A stretch of DNA of 64,000 nucleotides. Origin: Histidinibacterium lentulum. Its GTDB lineage: Bacteria; Pseudomonadota; Alphaproteobacteria; Rhodobacterales; Rhodobacteraceae. The notes under the pieces were generated by a model. It was given only the letters and a program-made list of their open reading frames with translations, did no database searches and was not told the origin of the DNA. Where the stretch lies: contig NZ_ML119083.1 of NCBI RefSeq assembly GCF_003789055.1, positions 186,001-250,000 on the forward strand, written 5' to 3'. Shown here one piece after another: positions 17,736 to 26,840 of the stretch (its first letter is position 1; every line of letters begins with the position of its first letter). Position numbers and translations under genes: made by a program.

Positions 17736-18431
17736 ATGCTGACGGTTCGTCTTCTCACCCTCGGGGCGCTCGCCGCCCTGCCCGCCGCGCCGCAGGCGGC
17801 CGCGCAGGCGTTCGGCCTGCCCGAGGGGTGCGAGGGCGTGCTGACCGTGCAGCACCGGTCCTGCCTCGTGACCAATGTCTGGACCTGCGCGGGCGACGCG
17901 GAGGGGCTGCAGTGGGTGGCGCTCTTCGACGAGGAGGGGCCGATCCAGGTCAAGCAGGTGGACGCCGAGTTCCAGTGGCTGACGACCTGGTACTTCTCTC
18001 CGTCCCAGGTGCGGACGATGGAGACCCCCTCGCCCGATCCGGCGAGCCTGTCGGAGCTGTTCGGGACGGGGTTCGACACCTACGATTTCACGGTGGTGCC
18101 CGACGACGGCAGCGTCCCGCTGCGCTATGAGGGGTTCGACCGGATCACCGGGGAGACGGTGATCGACGGCGAGCCGCTGGCGACCACGTCCTTCGGGTTC
18201 TCGGTCACCGATCCGGAGGGGCGCGTGCTCTATTCGCTGGAAGGGCGGCAGTTCGTGTCGGAGCGGCACCGGATGTTCTTCCTCGGCGAGAGCTGGGACC
18301 CGGCGAACATGGCGCGGGCGGAGGACGCCTCTCCGGTGGCGTTCATCTACCCTGAGGAAGAGGGGTTCATGGCGGCGGAACCGCGATATGAGTGTCAGGC
18401 GATCCTGTCGTCATTGGAGACCCAGCCGTGA
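17736..18431 (+). CDS. Secreted protein of unknown function, tandem paralogue 1
   Basis: A 231-residue protein with a signal peptide (hydrophobic residues 5-24, ending AAAQA). The mature part begins LPEGCEGVLTVQHRSC and has four cysteines spaced like its two neighbours, three near the N-terminus and one in the C-terminal P-x-Y-E-C. Shared motifs with the next two genes are C-x-GDxEG, DTYDFT, a GETV-like strand, and SPVAFIYPEEEGFMAAEP. It has no lipobox and no membrane anchor, so a periplasmic or secreted protein with two disulfides is likely. AAAGGA lies eight bases before the ATG. I do not recognise the family. It lies between gltD and gltB and shares a 4-base overlap with the next gene. Confidence 0.8.
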   Translation: MLTVRLLTLGALAALPAAPQAAAQAFGLPEGCEGVLTVQHRSCLVTNVWTCAGDAEGLQWVALFDEEGPIQVKQVDAEFQWLTTWYFSPSQVRTMETPSPDPASLSELFGTGFDTYDFTVVPDDGSVPLRYEGFDRITGETVIDGEPLATTSFGFSVTDPEGRVLYSLEGRQFVSERHRMFFLGESWDPANMARAEDASPVAFIYPEEEGFMAAEPRYECQAILSSLETQP

Positions 18432-19117
18432 GATCAGCCCGTCTGTTTCCCGTCCTTGCCCTCCTCGCCGCGCCCGTCGCGGCGCAGGAGACCTTTGTCC
18501 TGCCCGAGGGCTGCGAGGCCTATGTCACGATCCAGAGCCGCGAGTGCACGGTGAGCCATCATTTCACCTGCACGGGCGATGCCGAGGGGGTTCAGCGGCG
18601 GGTGGACCTCGGCGAGGAGGGCGTTCTCTACGCCGGGGCGATCGACGCGGAGACGCAGTGGATCGAGAGCTGGTTTCCGAACACCGGCCATTCCGAGCGG
18701 CTGGAGGAGAGCCCCGCGGACCCGGCCTCGTTCAGCGAGCTTCTGGCGACGGGAGAGGATACCTACGATTTCGTCACGCTGTCGGACGAGATCGGGCCGA
18801 CGCGCTATGTCGGACGCGATGCGCTGACGGGCGTCACGGAGGTGATCGACGGGGTGACGCTGCGCCAGACGGAGTATTCGATCCGGGCCTACGGGCCGGA
18901 GGGCGAGGAGGAATGGCGCTCGAAGGGGAACGAGTGGATTTCCGAGGATTTCCGCATGTTCATCTCGGGCACCTCGACGATCACGACGCCGGACGAGACC
19001 TGGCAGAGCGACGAGTCGCCGGTCGAGTTCATTTTTCCGGGAGAGCCCGGTTTCCTGTCCGCCAATCCGAAGTACGACTGCGGGCTGATGATGTCGAAAC
19101 TGGAGTTCCGCCCATGA
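18428..19117 (+). CDS. Secreted protein of unknown function, tandem paralogue 2
   Basis: A 229-residue paralogue of the preceding gene, starting at a GTG that overlaps the previous stop (GTGA). A signal peptide (ARLFPVLALLAAPVAAQ) precedes LPEGCEAYVTIQSREC. The four cysteines and the DTYDF, SPVEFIFPGEPGF and P-x-YDC motifs are all kept. An in-frame ATG at 18392 inside the previous gene would put charged residues before the signal peptide and is rejected. No catalytic motif is visible. The GTG start with a 4-base overlap indicates translation coupled to paralogue 1. Confidence 0.8.
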   Translation: MRSARLFPVLALLAAPVAAQETFVLPEGCEAYVTIQSRECTVSHHFTCTGDAEGVQRRVDLGEEGVLYAGAIDAETQWIESWFPNTGHSERLEESPADPASFSELLATGEDTYDFVTLSDEIGPTRYVGRDALTGVTEVIDGVTLRQTEYSIRAYGPEGEEEWRSKGNEWISEDFRMFISGTSTITTPDETWQSDESPVEFIFPGEPGFLSANPKYDCGLMMSKLEFRP

Positions 19118-19836
19118 TCCGCCTGACGATCCCGATGTGTCTTCTGGCCGCCCCCCTCGCCGCGCAGACCTGGACGCCGCCCGAGGGCTGCGAGGGGTTC
19201 CTGACGGTGCAGCAGAGGGGCTGCATGCTGTCGAACCATTACATCTGCGAGGACGATCCCGAGGGCGACCAGTGGCGGGTCGATTTCGTCGAGCAGGGGC
19301 CGATCTTTGCCAGCCGCATCAACTACGAGACGGAATGGGTCGAGAGCCTGGGCCTGATCACCCAGACGCAGACGCTGCTGGGCGACGACCCGGAGGACCG
19401 GGCGAGCCTGACCGAGCTTCTGGAGACGGGGATCGACACCTACGATTTCACCACGATCACCAACGGCGAGGAGGTCACACGATATCGCGGCGCCGACGTG
19501 CTGACCGGGGAGACGGTGGAGATCGACGGGCACGAGTTGCTCGTCATGGAATACACGACCGAGGTGGACGAGCCCGAGGGCGGCAGGAGCCGGCAGGAGG
19601 GGATCAACTACGTCTCCGAGGAATTCCGGCTGTTCCTGCCCGGCGCCACGGCCTCGCTGAACCCGGACGGCAGCGTGGCGAACGAGCGGGACAACACGCC
19701 GGTGGCGCTGATCGAGCCGGGGGAGCCCGGATTCTTTGCCACGACGCCGATCTACGATTGCGGCGTGCAGGACATTTCCGCGCCGGGCGGCACTCTCGCC
19801 GCGCCCTTGCGGACGCGTCTCGAGGCGCTGCGCTGA
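19114..19836 (+). CDS. Secreted protein of unknown function, tandem paralogue 3
   Basis: A 240-residue third copy. It starts with an ATG overlapping the previous stop (ATGA) and carries a short signal peptide (MIRLTIPMCLLAAPLAAQ). The mature N-terminus PPEGCEGFLTVQQRGC, the C-x-DDPEGDQW segment, DTYDFTTI, GETVEI, the YVSEEFRLFLPG segment and the end P-x-YDCG match the other two. It has about 20 extra C-terminal residues (DISAPGGTLAAPLRTRLEALR) not found in the others. The three copies differ at most positions, so the duplications look old. Function is unknown. Confidence 0.8.
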   Translation: MIRLTIPMCLLAAPLAAQTWTPPEGCEGFLTVQQRGCMLSNHYICEDDPEGDQWRVDFVEQGPIFASRINYETEWVESLGLITQTQTLLGDDPEDRASLTELLETGIDTYDFTTITNGEEVTRYRGADVLTGETVEIDGHELLVMEYTTEVDEPEGGRSRQEGINYVSEEFRLFLPGATASLNPDGSVANERDNTPVALIEPGEPGFFATTPIYDCGVQDISAPGGTLAAPLRTRLEALR

Positions 19837-20267
19837 TGCGGACGGGCGGCTGCCTCTGCGGGGCGGTGCGGTTCGAGGCCGCGCGGCTGGGTGACTTCGG
19901 CGTCTGCCACTGCACGCAGTGCCAGCGCTGGGCCGGCGGCGCGTTCCTCGGCGTGAACGTGCCCGAGGACGCAATGCAGCTGCCCGAGCGGGCGCCGGTA
20001 GTGACCTTCCGCTCCTCTGCCCGGGCCAGCCGGAGCCACTGCGGCACCTGCGGCAGCCCCCTGTGGTACCGCCACGACAGGGGCGCGGACGGCACGGGCG
20101 ACTACGAGGTCGCCATCGGCCTGTTCGACGACGGGAACGGTCTGGAGCTGAAGAGCGAGATCTTCATCGACCGCAAGCCCGACAGCTTTGCCCTGGCAGG
20201 CGACCATGCGCGCCTGACCGAGGCCGAAACACTCGCCCGCCACGGCGGCGACAGCGAAGGAGCCTGA
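19836..20267 (+). CDS. GFA (glutathione-dependent formaldehyde-activating/CENP-V fold) family protein
   Basis: A 143-residue zinc protein of the GFA/CENP-V fold. All the expected cysteine motifs are present: GCLCGAVRF near the start, CHCTQCQRW at about residues 29-37 and CGTCGSPLWYR further on. In the founding enzyme (Gfa of Paracoccus) this fold was linked to S-hydroxymethylglutathione formation, but most relatives have no proven reaction. The start ATG overlaps the stop of paralogue 3 by one base (TGATG), and its own stop lies one base before the gltB ATG, so it is firmly embedded in the glutamate synthase operon. Confidence 0.88.
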   Translation: MRTGGCLCGAVRFEAARLGDFGVCHCTQCQRWAGGAFLGVNVPEDAMQLPERAPVVTFRSSARASRSHCGTCGSPLWYRHDRGADGTGDYEVAIGLFDDGNGLELKSEIFIDRKPDSFALAGDHARLTEAETLARHGGDSEGA

Positions 20268-20268
20268 G

Positions 20269-23200
20269 ATGACCAAGTTCGATGCGGATTGGGCGCGGAC
20301 CGAGGCGGAAAAGCGGGCCTGGATGGCCGAGCATTCGCTGTTCCGGGAGGACCATGAGCACGCCTCCTGCGGCGTGGGCCTTGTCGTGTCCATCGACGGC
20401 GCCCGGTCGCGGCAGGTCGTCGAGAAGGGCATCAAGGCGCTGAAGGCGGTCTGGCACCGGGGCGCTGTGGACGCGGACGGGCGCACGGGCGACGGCGCGG
20501 GCATCCACGTGCAGATCCCGGTGGAATTCTTCTACGACCAGATCCGCCGCACCGGGCACGAGCCGCACATGGACCAGCTGATGGCCGTGGGGCAGGTGTT
20601 CCTGCCGCGCACGGATTTCGGCGCGCAGGAGACCTGCCGGACAATCGTCGAGACCGAGGTCCTGCGCATGGGCCACCACATCTACGGCTGGCGGCATGTG
20701 CCCGTCGACATCTCAGTGCTGGGCGAGAAGGCCAACGCCACCCGCCCCGAGATCGAGCAGATCCTGATCGCCAACGGCAAGGACATCGACGAGGAGACCT
20801 TCGAGCGGGAGCTTTACGTCATCCGCCGCCGCATCGAGAAGGCGGCGGCGGCGGCACAGGTGCCGCAGCTCTACCTCTGTTCGCTGTCCTGCCGGTCGAT
20901 CATCTACAAGGGGATGATGCTGGCCCAGGACGTGGCCGAATTCTATCCGGACCTGAAGGACGAGCGGTTCGTCTCGGCCTTTGCCATCTACCACCAGCGC
21001 TATTCGACCAACACCTTCCCGCAGTGGTGGCTGGCCCAGCCGTTCCGGATGCTGGCCCACAACGGCGAGATCAACACGCTCAAGGGCAACATCAACTGGA
21101 TGAAGTCCCACGAGATCCGGATGGCCCATTCGGCCTTCGGAGACATGGCGGGCGACATCAAGCCGATCGTGCCGCAGGGATCGTCCGACAGCGCCGCGCT
21201 CGACGCGGTGTTCGAGGTGCTGGTGCGCTCGGGCCGCAACGCGCCCATGGCGAAGACCCTGCTGGTCCCGGAAAGCTGGTCGAAGCAGGCCGAGGAGCTG
21301 CCGAAGGCCTGGCGGGACATGTATGCCTATTGCAACGCCGTGATGGAGCCCTGGGACGGCCCCGCCGCTCTGGCGATGACGGACGGGCGCTGGGTCTGCG
21401 GCGGGCTCGACCGGAACGGGCTGCGGCCCATGCGCTATGTCGTGACGGGCGACAACCTGCTGATCGCGGGCTCGGAGGCCGGGATGGTGCCGGTGGACGA
21501 GAAGACCGTCCGCGAGAAGGGCGCGCTCGGACCGGGGCAGATGATCGCCGTGGACATGGCCGAGGGACGGCTGTTCCACGACGTGGAGATCAAGGACAAG
21601 CTGGCCGCCGCCCAGCCCTTCTCCGAGTGGGTGGGGGAGATCAACGAGCTTGACGAGCTGCTGGACGGGGTGACGGAGAAGGCCGTCTTCTCGGGGGCCG
21701 AGCTGCGCCGCCGCCAGATCGCCGCGGGCTACACGGTCGAGGAGATCGAGCAGATCCTCGCGCCCATGGCCGAGGACGGCAAGGAGGCGCTGGCCTCCAT
21801 GGGCGATGACACGCCCCCCGCGGTGCTGTCGGAGAAATACCGGCCGCTGTCGCACTATTTCCGGCAGAACTTCAGCCAGGTCACGAACCCGCCGATCGAC
21901 TCCTTGCGCGAATTCCGGGTGATGAGCCTGAAGACGCGGTTCGGGAACCTCAAGAACGTGCTCGACGAGGATTCGAGCCAGACCGAGATCCTGGTGCTGG
22001 ACAGCCCCTTTGTCGGCAATGCCCAGTGGGAGGCGATGACCGGCGCCTTTACCAGCGACTGCGTCACCATCGACTGCACCTTTGCCGCCGATGGCGCGGA
22101 GGGCGCGCTGCGCGACGGGCTGGACCGCATCCGGGCGGAGGCGGAGGACGCCGTGCGCTCGGGCGCGGGGCACATCATCCTGACCGACGAGACGCAGGGC
22201 GAGGACCGCGTCGCGATGCCGATGATCCTCGCCACGAGCGCGGTGCATTCCTGGCTGACGCGCAAGGGGCTGCGGACCTTCTGTTCGATCAACGTGCGCT
22301 CGGCGGAATGTATCGACCCGCATTATTTCGCCGTGCTGATCGGCTGCGGCGCGACGGTGGTGAACGCCTATCTCGCCGAGGACACCCTTGCCGACCGGAT
22401 CGAGCGGGGGCTGATCGAGGGGTCGCTGACGGAGGCCGTGGCCCGGTACCGGAACGCCATCGACCAGGGGCTGCTCAAGATCATGTCGAAGATGGGGATC
22501 TCGGTGATCTCCTCCTATCGCGGCGGTCTGAACTTCGAGGCGGTCGGGCTCTCCCGGGCCATGGTGGCGGAGTATTTCCCGGGGATGCACAGCCGCATCT
22601 CGGGGATCGGCCTCAATGGCCTGCAGAAGAAGGCGGAGGAGGTGCATCGCCTCGGCTTCCGTGGGGGCCGCGACGTGCTGCCCATCGGCGGCTTCTACAA
22701 GGCGCGGCGGTCGGGCGAGACCCATGCGTGGCAGGCGACGAGCATGCACATGATGCAGTCGGCCTGCGACAGGGCGTCCTATGAGCTGTGGAAGCAGTAT
22801 TCAAGGATGATGACCGGCGCGAAGCCGATCCATCTGCGGGACCTCCTGTCGATCAAGCCCATGGGCGGGCCGATTCCGATCGAGGAGGTCGAAAGCATCA
22901 CCTCGATCCGCAAGCGGTTCGTGACGCCGGGGATGTCGCTGGGGGCGCTGAGCCCCGAGGCGCACAAGACGCTGAACGTGGCGATGAACCGGATCGGGGC
23001 GAAGTCCGACAGCGGCGAGGGCGGCGAGGACCCGGCGCATTTCGTGCCGGAGCCCAACGGCGACAACCCGTCGGCGAAGATCAAGCAGGTGGCCTCGGGG
23101 CGCTTCGGCGTGACGGCGGAGTACCTGAACCAGTGCGAGGAACTGGAGATCAAGGTGGCCCAGGGCGCCAAGCCCGGCGAGGGCGGGCAGCTTCCGGGGA

Positions 23201-24807
23201 TGAAGGTGACCGACCTCATCGCGCGGCTGCGGCATTCCACCAAGGGGGTGACGCTGATCTCGCCGCCGCCGCACCACGACATCTACTCGATCGAGGACCT
23301 CGCGCAGCTGATCTACGACCTCAAGCAGATCAACCCGCGCGCCAAGGTGACGGTGAAGCTGGTGGCCTCCTCGGGCGTCGGCACCATCGCCGCGGGCGTG
23401 GCGAAGGCGAAGGCGGACGTGATTTTGATCTCCGGCCATAACGGCGGGACGGGGGCGTCGCCTGCGACCTCGATCAAGTATGCCGGTTTGCCGTGGGAGA
23501 TGGGCCTGACGGAGGCGCATCAGGTTCTGGCGATGAACAACCTGCGGGACCGGGTAACGCTGCGCACCGACGGCGGGCTGCGCACCGGCCGCGACATCGT
23601 CATGGCCGCGATGATGGGGGCCGAGGAATACGGCATCGGCACCGCGGCGCTGATCGCCATGGGCTGCATCATGGTGCGGCAGTGCCAGTCGAACACCTGC
23701 CCGGTGGGCGTCTGTACCCAGGACGAGGCGCTGCGGGCGAAGTTCACCGGGAACGCGGACAAGGTGGTGAACCTGATCACCTTCTACGCCACGGAAGTGC
23801 GGGAGATCCTCGCCTCCATCGGCGCGCGGAGCCTCGACGAGGTGATCGGCCGGGCGGACCTGCTGACGCAGACCTCGCGCGGCGCGGCGCATCTGGACGA
23901 TCTCGACCTCAACCCGCTGCTGATCACAGTCGACGGGGCGCATCACATCACCTACGACCGCACCAAGCCGCGGAACCCGGTGGACGACACGCTGGATGCC
24001 GAGATCATCAAGGACGCCGCGCGCTTCCTCGAGGACGGCGAGAAGATGCAGCTGCAATATGCGGTGCAGAACACGCTTCGGACCATCGGCACGCGCACCT
24101 CGAGCCACATCGTGCGGAACTTCGGGATGCGGAACGACCTGCAGCCCGACCACCTGACGGTGAAGCTTAACGGCTCCGCCGGACAGTCGCTGGGCGCCTT
24201 CGCCGCGCCGGGGCTGAAGCTGGAGGTATCCGGCGACGCCAACGACTATGTCGGCAAGGGTCTCTCGGGGGGCATGATCGTGGTCAGGCCGCCCATGGCC
24301 TCGCCGCTGGTGGCCTCCGAGAACACGATCATCGGCAACACGGTGCTTTATGGCGCCACGGCGGGCTATCTCTTCGCCGCGGGCCGGGCGGGGGAGCGGT
24401 TCGCCGTGCGGAACTCGGGCGCCCATGTGGTGATCGAGGGCTGCGGGTCGAACGGCTGCGAATACATGACCGGCGGCGTTGCGGTGATCCTCGGCTCCGT
24501 GGGCGCGAACTTCGGCGCCGGCATGACCGGGGGGATGGCCTATCTCCATGATCCGGAGGGCACGTCCCTGCCGCTTCTCAACATGGAGACGCTGGTGACC
24601 TGCCCGGTGACGGTGGACCACTGGCACGACCAGCTGAAGGGGCTGATCGAGCGCCACCTCGCCGAGACCGGGAGCCGCAAGGCCGCCGAGATCCTCCAGC
24701 ACTGGGAGGAGGAGCTGCCGAATTTCGTGCAGGTCTGTCCGAAGGAGATGCTGGACAAGCTCGCGCATTCCATCGGCATCGAGGAGGCCCGCGTTCCGGC
24801 GGAGTGA
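20269..24807 (+). CDS. gltB: Glutamate synthase, large subunit
   Basis: Alpha subunit of NADPH-GOGAT (1512 residues, normal length), making two glutamates from glutamine and 2-oxoglutarate. The class II glutamine amidotransferase domain begins at Cys34 in HASCGVGL, so about 33 residues are expected to be removed to expose the catalytic cysteine. A central domain and an FMN-binding synthase domain follow, containing KPGEGGQLPGMKV and GHNGGTGASP. The 3Fe-4S motif is CIMVRQCQSNTCPVGVC, and the C-terminal beta-helix has repeated glycine-rich turns. It is the last gene of the gltD-paralogues-GFA-gltB operon and is followed by two perfect hairpins. Confidence 0.97.
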   Translation: MTKFDADWARTEAEKRAWMAEHSLFREDHEHASCGVGLVVSIDGARSRQVVEKGIKALKAVWHRGAVDADGRTGDGAGIHVQIPVEFFYDQIRRTGHEPHMDQLMAVGQVFLPRTDFGAQETCRTIVETEVLRMGHHIYGWRHVPVDISVLGEKANATRPEIEQILIANGKDIDEETFERELYVIRRRIEKAAAAAQVPQLYLCSLSCRSIIYKGMMLAQDVAEFYPDLKDERFVSAFAIYHQRYSTNTFPQWWLAQPFRMLAHNGEINTLKGNINWMKSHEIRMAHSAFGDMAGDIKPIVPQGSSDSAALDAVFEVLVRSGRNAPMAKTLLVPESWSKQAEELPKAWRDMYAYCNAVMEPWDGPAALAMTDGRWVCGGLDRNGLRPMRYVVTGDNLLIAGSEAGMVPVDEKTVREKGALGPGQMIAVDMAEGRLFHDVEIKDKLAAAQPFSEWVGEINELDELLDGVTEKAVFSGAELRRRQIAAGYTVEEIEQILAPMAEDGKEALASMGDDTPPAVLSEKYRPLSHYFRQNFSQVTNPPIDSLREFRVMSLKTRFGNLKNVLDEDSSQTEILVLDSPFVGNAQWEAMTGAFTSDCVTIDCTFAADGAEGALRDGLDRIRAEAEDAVRSGAGHIILTDETQGEDRVAMPMILATSAVHSWLTRKGLRTFCSINVRSAECIDPHYFAVLIGCGATVVNAYLAEDTLADRIERGLIEGSLTEAVARYRNAIDQGLLKIMSKMGISVISSYRGGLNFEAVGLSRAMVAEYFPGMHSRISGIGLNGLQKKAEEVHRLGFRGGRDVLPIGGFYKARRSGETHAWQATSMHMMQSACDRASYELWKQYSRMMTGAKPIHLRDLLSIKPMGGPIPIEEVESITSIRKRFVTPGMSLGALSPEAHKTLNVAMNRIGAKSDSGEGGEDPAHFVPEPNGDNPSAKIKQVASGRFGVTAEYLNQCEELEIKVAQGAKPGEGGQLPGMKVTDLIARLRHSTKGVTLISPPPHHDIYSIEDLAQLIYDLKQINPRAKVTVKLVASSGVGTIAAGVAKAKADVILISGHNGGTGASPATSIKYAGLPWEMGLTEAHQVLAMNNLRDRVTLRTDGGLRTGRDIVMAAMMGAEEYGIGTAALIAMGCIMVRQCQSNTCPVGVCTQDEALRAKFTGNADKVVNLITFYATEVREILASIGARSLDEVIGRADLLTQTSRGAAHLDDLDLNPLLITVDGAHHITYDRTKPRNPVDDTLDAEIIKDAARFLEDGEKMQLQYAVQNTLRTIGTRTSSHIVRNFGMRNDLQPDHLTVKLNGSAGQSLGAFAAPGLKLEVSGDANDYVGKGLSGGMIVVRPPMASPLVASENTIIGNTVLYGATAGYLFAAGRAGERFAVRNSGAHVVIEGCGSNGCEYMTGGVAVILGSVGANFGAGMTGGMAYLHDPEGTSLPLLNMETLVTCPVTVDHWHDQLKGLIERHLAETGSRKAAEILQHWEEELPNFVQVCPKEMLDKLAHSIGIEEARVPAE

Positions 24808-24821
24808 GCGAGAGTCAGGGA

Positions 24822-24866
24822 TCGGCGCGGCCTTGCCGCGCCGACACGCGGGGGCGCTGCCCCCGC
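24822..24866 (+). terminator. Two tandem perfect hairpins after gltB
   Basis: Stem 1 has arms TCGGCGCGG and CCGCGCCGA with a 5-base loop (24822-24844). Stem 2 has arms GCGGGGGC and GCCCCCGC with loop GCT (24848-24866). They begin 14 bases after the gltB stop. There is no T-run directly after them, so termination would be of the strong-hairpin or Rho-assisted kind, or the stems protect the mRNA 3' end. Confidence 0.65.
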
Positions 24867-24894
24867 ACCCCCGGGATATTTCCGGCCAGAAGAA
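24867..24894. repeat. Dispersed intergenic repeat, copy 1 (CCCCCGGGATATTTCCGG core)
   Basis: The core CCCCCGGGATATTTCCGG, followed by CCAGAAGAA, recurs at 57561-57587 with one inserted base and a single substitution. In both copies it directly follows a GC-rich hairpin whose arms are runs of G and C. From memory, similar hairpin-plus-GGGATATTT units are common in Rhodobacteraceae intergenic regions. Confidence 0.6.
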
Positions 24895-25227
24895 CGGGAG
24901 GCTCGGCGCCGCGGGACCGGCGGCGCGCCCATTGATGGCGCGATTTGTGGAGTTCCGCCCCGGCGAGAAAGCAATTCTCGCCCGATGCGAGGCGTTGGAC
25001 CGGACCTGACGTTGCGTCCTCCCGGCGGCCCGGATCCGGCGCCCGGTCAGCCCCGATTCGGTCGTTATTGTTTCCAAGTCGCGCCCAATTTACCGGGAAT
25101 TGTCTCTCTGTCGGAGTATCCGGTTGGGCGAGGCGGGGATGGTCAGGTTACGGGCGGAGTGCAAGACAGGGGCGGAGCGGCGAATCGTGACCTTGATGCT
25201 ACGTCCGAAGAGAGCACCACGGGAATC

Positions 25228-25971
25228 ATGGCAGCACGGGCAAAAAAGAGTCGCCGATCAACGGCTTCTGGCGGCAAATCCGTCACAGGTGGATCGTTTG
25301 CCGCGCTCCGCCGTTGGACGTTCAGGCTTCTGGGGGGTGCTGTGGTGCTGACGTTCATGTTCGTGTCTCTCTTCGCGATGGTCGATCCGCCGACCACGCC
25401 GTACATGTATTCCGAGAGTCGCAGGCTCGACGGGGTGCAGCGGGAGTGGGTGCCGATCGAGCAGATCGCGCCGGTCATGGCCCGCGCGGCCGTGGCGGCA
25501 GAGGATGCGGATTTCTGCGAACACTGGGGCCTCGACCTGAGCGCCATCCGCGCGGCAATGAAATCCGGCGGACAGAGGGGCGGGTCCACGATCAGCCAGC
25601 AGGTCGTCAAGAACGTCTACCTCTGGCATGGCCGGTCCTACCTGAGGAAGGCAATGGAAGCGGTTCTGACCCCCGTCATGGAGGCGGTCTGGTCAAAGCA
25701 GCGCATCCTGGAGGTCTATCTGAACGTGGCGGAGTTCGACGAGGGCGTGTTCGGCGTGGAAGCGGCCTCGCGGCATTACTTCGGCATCAGCGCCGCGGAG
25801 CTGTCGCCGATGCAGGCGGGGCTTCTGGCCGCCCTTCTGCCCTCTCCCAAGACACGCTCGGCCTCGCAGCCCTCGTCCTACATGCGTCAGCGGGCGCAGG
25901 ACATCGTCAACGGCGCGGCGACCATCGAGCGGGACGGCCGGTCCGCCTGTTTCGAGACACGGGCGGGCTGA
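25228..25971 (+). CDS. mtgA: Monofunctional peptidoglycan glycosyltransferase
   Basis: GT51 enzyme that polymerises lipid II into glycan strands at the periplasmic face of the inner membrane. The 247-residue protein has a basic N-terminus, one membrane helix (about 30-52), and the GT51 motifs AEDADFCEHWGLD with catalytic Glu92, GGSTISQQVVKN, RKAMEAVLTPVMEAVWSKQRILEVYLN, and YFGISAAELSPMQAGLLAALLPSP. No transpeptidase domain follows. I chose the ATG at 25228, preceded by GGGAA, because upstream in-frame sequence from 24985 looks non-coding. Confidence 0.94.
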   Translation: MAARAKKSRRSTASGGKSVTGGSFAALRRWTFRLLGGAVVLTFMFVSLFAMVDPPTTPYMYSESRRLDGVQREWVPIEQIAPVMARAAVAAEDADFCEHWGLDLSAIRAAMKSGGQRGGSTISQQVVKNVYLWHGRSYLRKAMEAVLTPVMEAVWSKQRILEVYLNVAEFDEGVFGVEAASRHYFGISAAELSPMQAGLLAALLPSPKTRSASQPSSYMRQRAQDIVNGAATIERDGRSACFETRAG

Positions 25972-26064
25972 CACGCGGCGGCGCGACAGGCATGTGTCGC
26001 GACGCACGCTGTTGAACCGGCCCGCACTTCACGGCATGGAAGGCGCGAGGAGTGCCCCTGGTCC

Positions 26065-26730
26065 ATGAACCGACTGTTCCATTATCCGCTGTCCCCGTTC
26101 TCGCGGAAGGTCCGGCTGACGCTGGCCGAGAAGCGGATTGAGGTGGATCTCGTGGAGGAGCGCTACTGGGAGCAGGACCCCGATTTCCTGCGGCGCAATC
26201 CCGCCGGAAAGGTGCCGGTCCTGCGCTACGGCAACCGGATCATGGCCGATTCGACGGCGATCTGCGAGTATCTCGAGGAGGTGCAGCCCAACCCGCCGCT
26301 GATGCCGCGCCTGCCCGAGGCGCGCTACGAGGTCCGGCGGCTGGTGGCCTGGTTCGACGACAAGTTCCATGCGGAGGTGACCTGCAAGCTTCTGGGCGAG
26401 CGGGTGTTCCGCAAGGTGATGGGGACCGGTTACCCCGACTCGGCGAACGTGAAGGCCGGCGCGCGGGCGATCAAGGAGCATCTCGATTACATGACGGCGC
26501 TGCTGGAGCAGCGGCGATGGATCGCGGGCAACGACCTGAGCCTGGCCGATTTCGCCGCCGCGGCGCATCTGTCCTGCCTCGACTACATCTCGGACGTGGA
26601 CTGGAACCGGTCGGAGACGGTCAAGGACTGGTACGCCAAGATCAAGTCGCGCCCGGCCTTCCGGTCGATCCTTGCGGACCAGATTCCGGGCTTTCCGCCC
26701 CCCGCCCATTACGCCGACCTGGATTTCTGA
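26065..26730 (+). CDS. Glutathione S-transferase family protein
   Basis: A 221-residue protein with a thioredoxin-like N-terminal domain ([19 protein letters not shown], then NPAGKVPVL with the cis-proline, and [12 protein letters not shown] that binds the gamma-glutamyl part) and an all-helical C-terminal domain ending in [15 protein letters not shown]. The catalytic residue is probably a serine (Ser10 or Ser13). The substrate is unknown. It lies in the same direction as mtgA and queG but with gaps of about 90 and 110 bases, so it may be transcribed separately. Confidence 0.9.
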   Translation: MNRLFHYPLSPFSRKVRLTLAEKRIEVDLVEERYWEQDPDFLRRNPAGKVPVLRYGNRIMADSTAICEYLEEVQPNPPLMPRLPEARYEVRRLVAWFDDKFHAEVTCKLLGERVFRKVMGTGYPDSANVKAGARAIKEHLDYMTALLEQRRWIAGNDLSLADFAAAAHLSCLDYISDVDWNRSETVKDWYAKIKSRPAFRSILADQIPGFPPPAHYADLDF

Positions 26731-26840
26731 CGGCGCGCGGATGTCGTCCGAGAGGTCGGCCGGGGCGCTGCGGGCGCCGGTGTCGGTCGGACCAGTGGCG
26801 GCCCGATGGAGAGCCCGGGACGTTTGGAGCCAGAAGGACC

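Larger units (their letters stand above)
24808..25227. other. 420-base intergenic stretch between gltB and mtgA
   Basis: It starts with two perfect stem-loops (24822-24866) and the GGGATATTT-type repeat (24867-24894), which I take as the end of the glt operon. The rest should contain the mtgA promoter. The frame of mtgA stays open back to 24985, but that part has atypical composition and no ribosome site. I see no other gene. Confidence 0.6.

Noticed and set aside
20713-22749. Long minus-strand open frame within gltB
   Set aside because: Antisense of a well-supported gltB; GC-rich third positions keep such frames open. No domain is recognisable.
24867-24894. End of an insertion sequence
   Set aside because: No transposase, terminal inverted repeat pair or target duplication is found; the unit is a small intergenic repeat.
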